Translations under genes and position numbers: made by a program
Assembly (NCBI GenBank): GCA_031550085.1
Contig: JAVBOY010000002.1
Coordinates: forward strand, 1 to 64,000
Length of the DNA: 64,000 nt
Direction of reading: 5' to 3'
Source: UBA4417 sp031550085
GTDB lineage: Bacteria > Bacteroidota > Bacteroidia > Bacteroidales > UBA4417
Notes under the pieces: generated by a model
The model's database searches: none
Told to the model about the DNA's origin: nothing
The model's input: the letters and a program-made list of their open reading frames with translations, nothing else
In this document: positions 63,823 through 64,000 of the stretch, piece by piece
Numbering within the stretch: position 1 is the first letter of the stretch
Layout: each line of letters begins with the position of its first letter

Positions 63823-63860
63823 CGGCGGGATTCGATTAAAACGAATCCCGCCGATTTTTT
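63823..63860 (+). terminator. Intrinsic terminator after the FKBP operon
   Basis: CGGCGGGATTCG (63823-63834) and CGAATCCCGCCG (63842-63853) are exact complements, followed by ATTTTTTT. It lies about 60 nt past the last FKBP stop. Confidence 0.93.
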
Positions 63861-64000
63861 TCCAGCCTATCCCCTGTTCATTTAAATGGACTTAAGAATT
63901 TGTACGCACCAAGCCCAACAAGCTCCTGCTTCTTTGCACTTACTTATTCTGGAAGCTTGTTTACGGTCGATATTTTGTGCTGCATTCCCCAGAATGACAA
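63861..64000. other. Window end, no gene seen
   Basis: The final 140 bp after the terminator show no convincing reading frame, RNA gene or repeat. Confidence 0.5.

Overview
The window is about 64 kb of chromosome from a member of the Bacteroidota, most probably order Bacteroidales. The signs are a PorP/SprF plus PorE-like pair of the type IX secretion system, a fused SecDF, a single-chain PurL of 1232 residues, a DUF1015 protein, a two-subunit methylmalonyl-CoA mutase, a BtuB/BtuG-type vitamin B12 uptake pair, and promoters with the Bacteroidota -7 box (TAnnTTTG). I would not name a family or genus. No rRNA, tRNA, CRISPR array, intact transposase or prophage was seen.

Layout. 0.1-12 kb: T9SS pair (minus), SDR L-threonine dehydrogenase (minus), secreted GH109-like oxidoreductase fold glycosidase (plus), GlcNAc-kinase-like protein (minus), CutC (plus), then btuG and btuB (minus) behind a cobalamin riboswitch. 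12-15.5 kb: an isolated gene for an ABC-type ATPase fused to a methyltransferase, lying between two 115-bp direct repeats. 15.5-22.3 kb: purL, a four-helix-bundle protein, a trehalose-synthase-like GH13 enzyme, then a tandem array of palindromic repeats. 22.3-35 kb: a mostly minus-strand housekeeping block (dnaN, plsY, lon, GlmU-like, rpmE2, a 58-aa winged-helix-like protein, DUF1015, secDF, DUF5362, GH130). 35.6-42.6 kb: DUF1573, aminotransferase, ispD, two glycosyltransferases, murB, mannose-1-phosphate guanylyltransferase. 42.7-50.1 kb: a visibly AT-richer accessory island holding a decaying RiPP (lanthipeptide / radical-SAM peptide) locus. 50.2-64 kb: methylmalonyl-CoA mutase subunits, MlaFE-like transporter, floA/nfeD, nhaD, rfbD, nrnA and two FKBP-type lipoproteins.

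How the genes work together. BtuG and BtuB would capture cobalamin at the surface, and the B12-dependent mutase of the succinate-propionate pathway is a plausible consumer elsewhere in the window. SecDF feeds the periplasm, PorP/PorE serve T9SS export, FKBP lipoproteins help fold exported proteins, and MlaFE maintains the outer membrane. MurB, RfbD, the guanylyltransferase, the GlmU-like protein and the glycosyltransferases supply cell-wall and surface polysaccharide.

The most interesting parts are: (1) the RiPP island, in which an intact cysteine-rich precursor with a strong terminator and an intact ABC transporter survive next to internally deleted remnants of lanC, a radical-SAM maturase and a HlyD-type export protein, with a possible lanB scrap; (2) the ATPase-methyltransferase fusion between direct repeats, which I cannot assign to a known system; and (3) a family of word-like dispersed repeats filling many intergenic gaps and apparently forming the last codons of purL.
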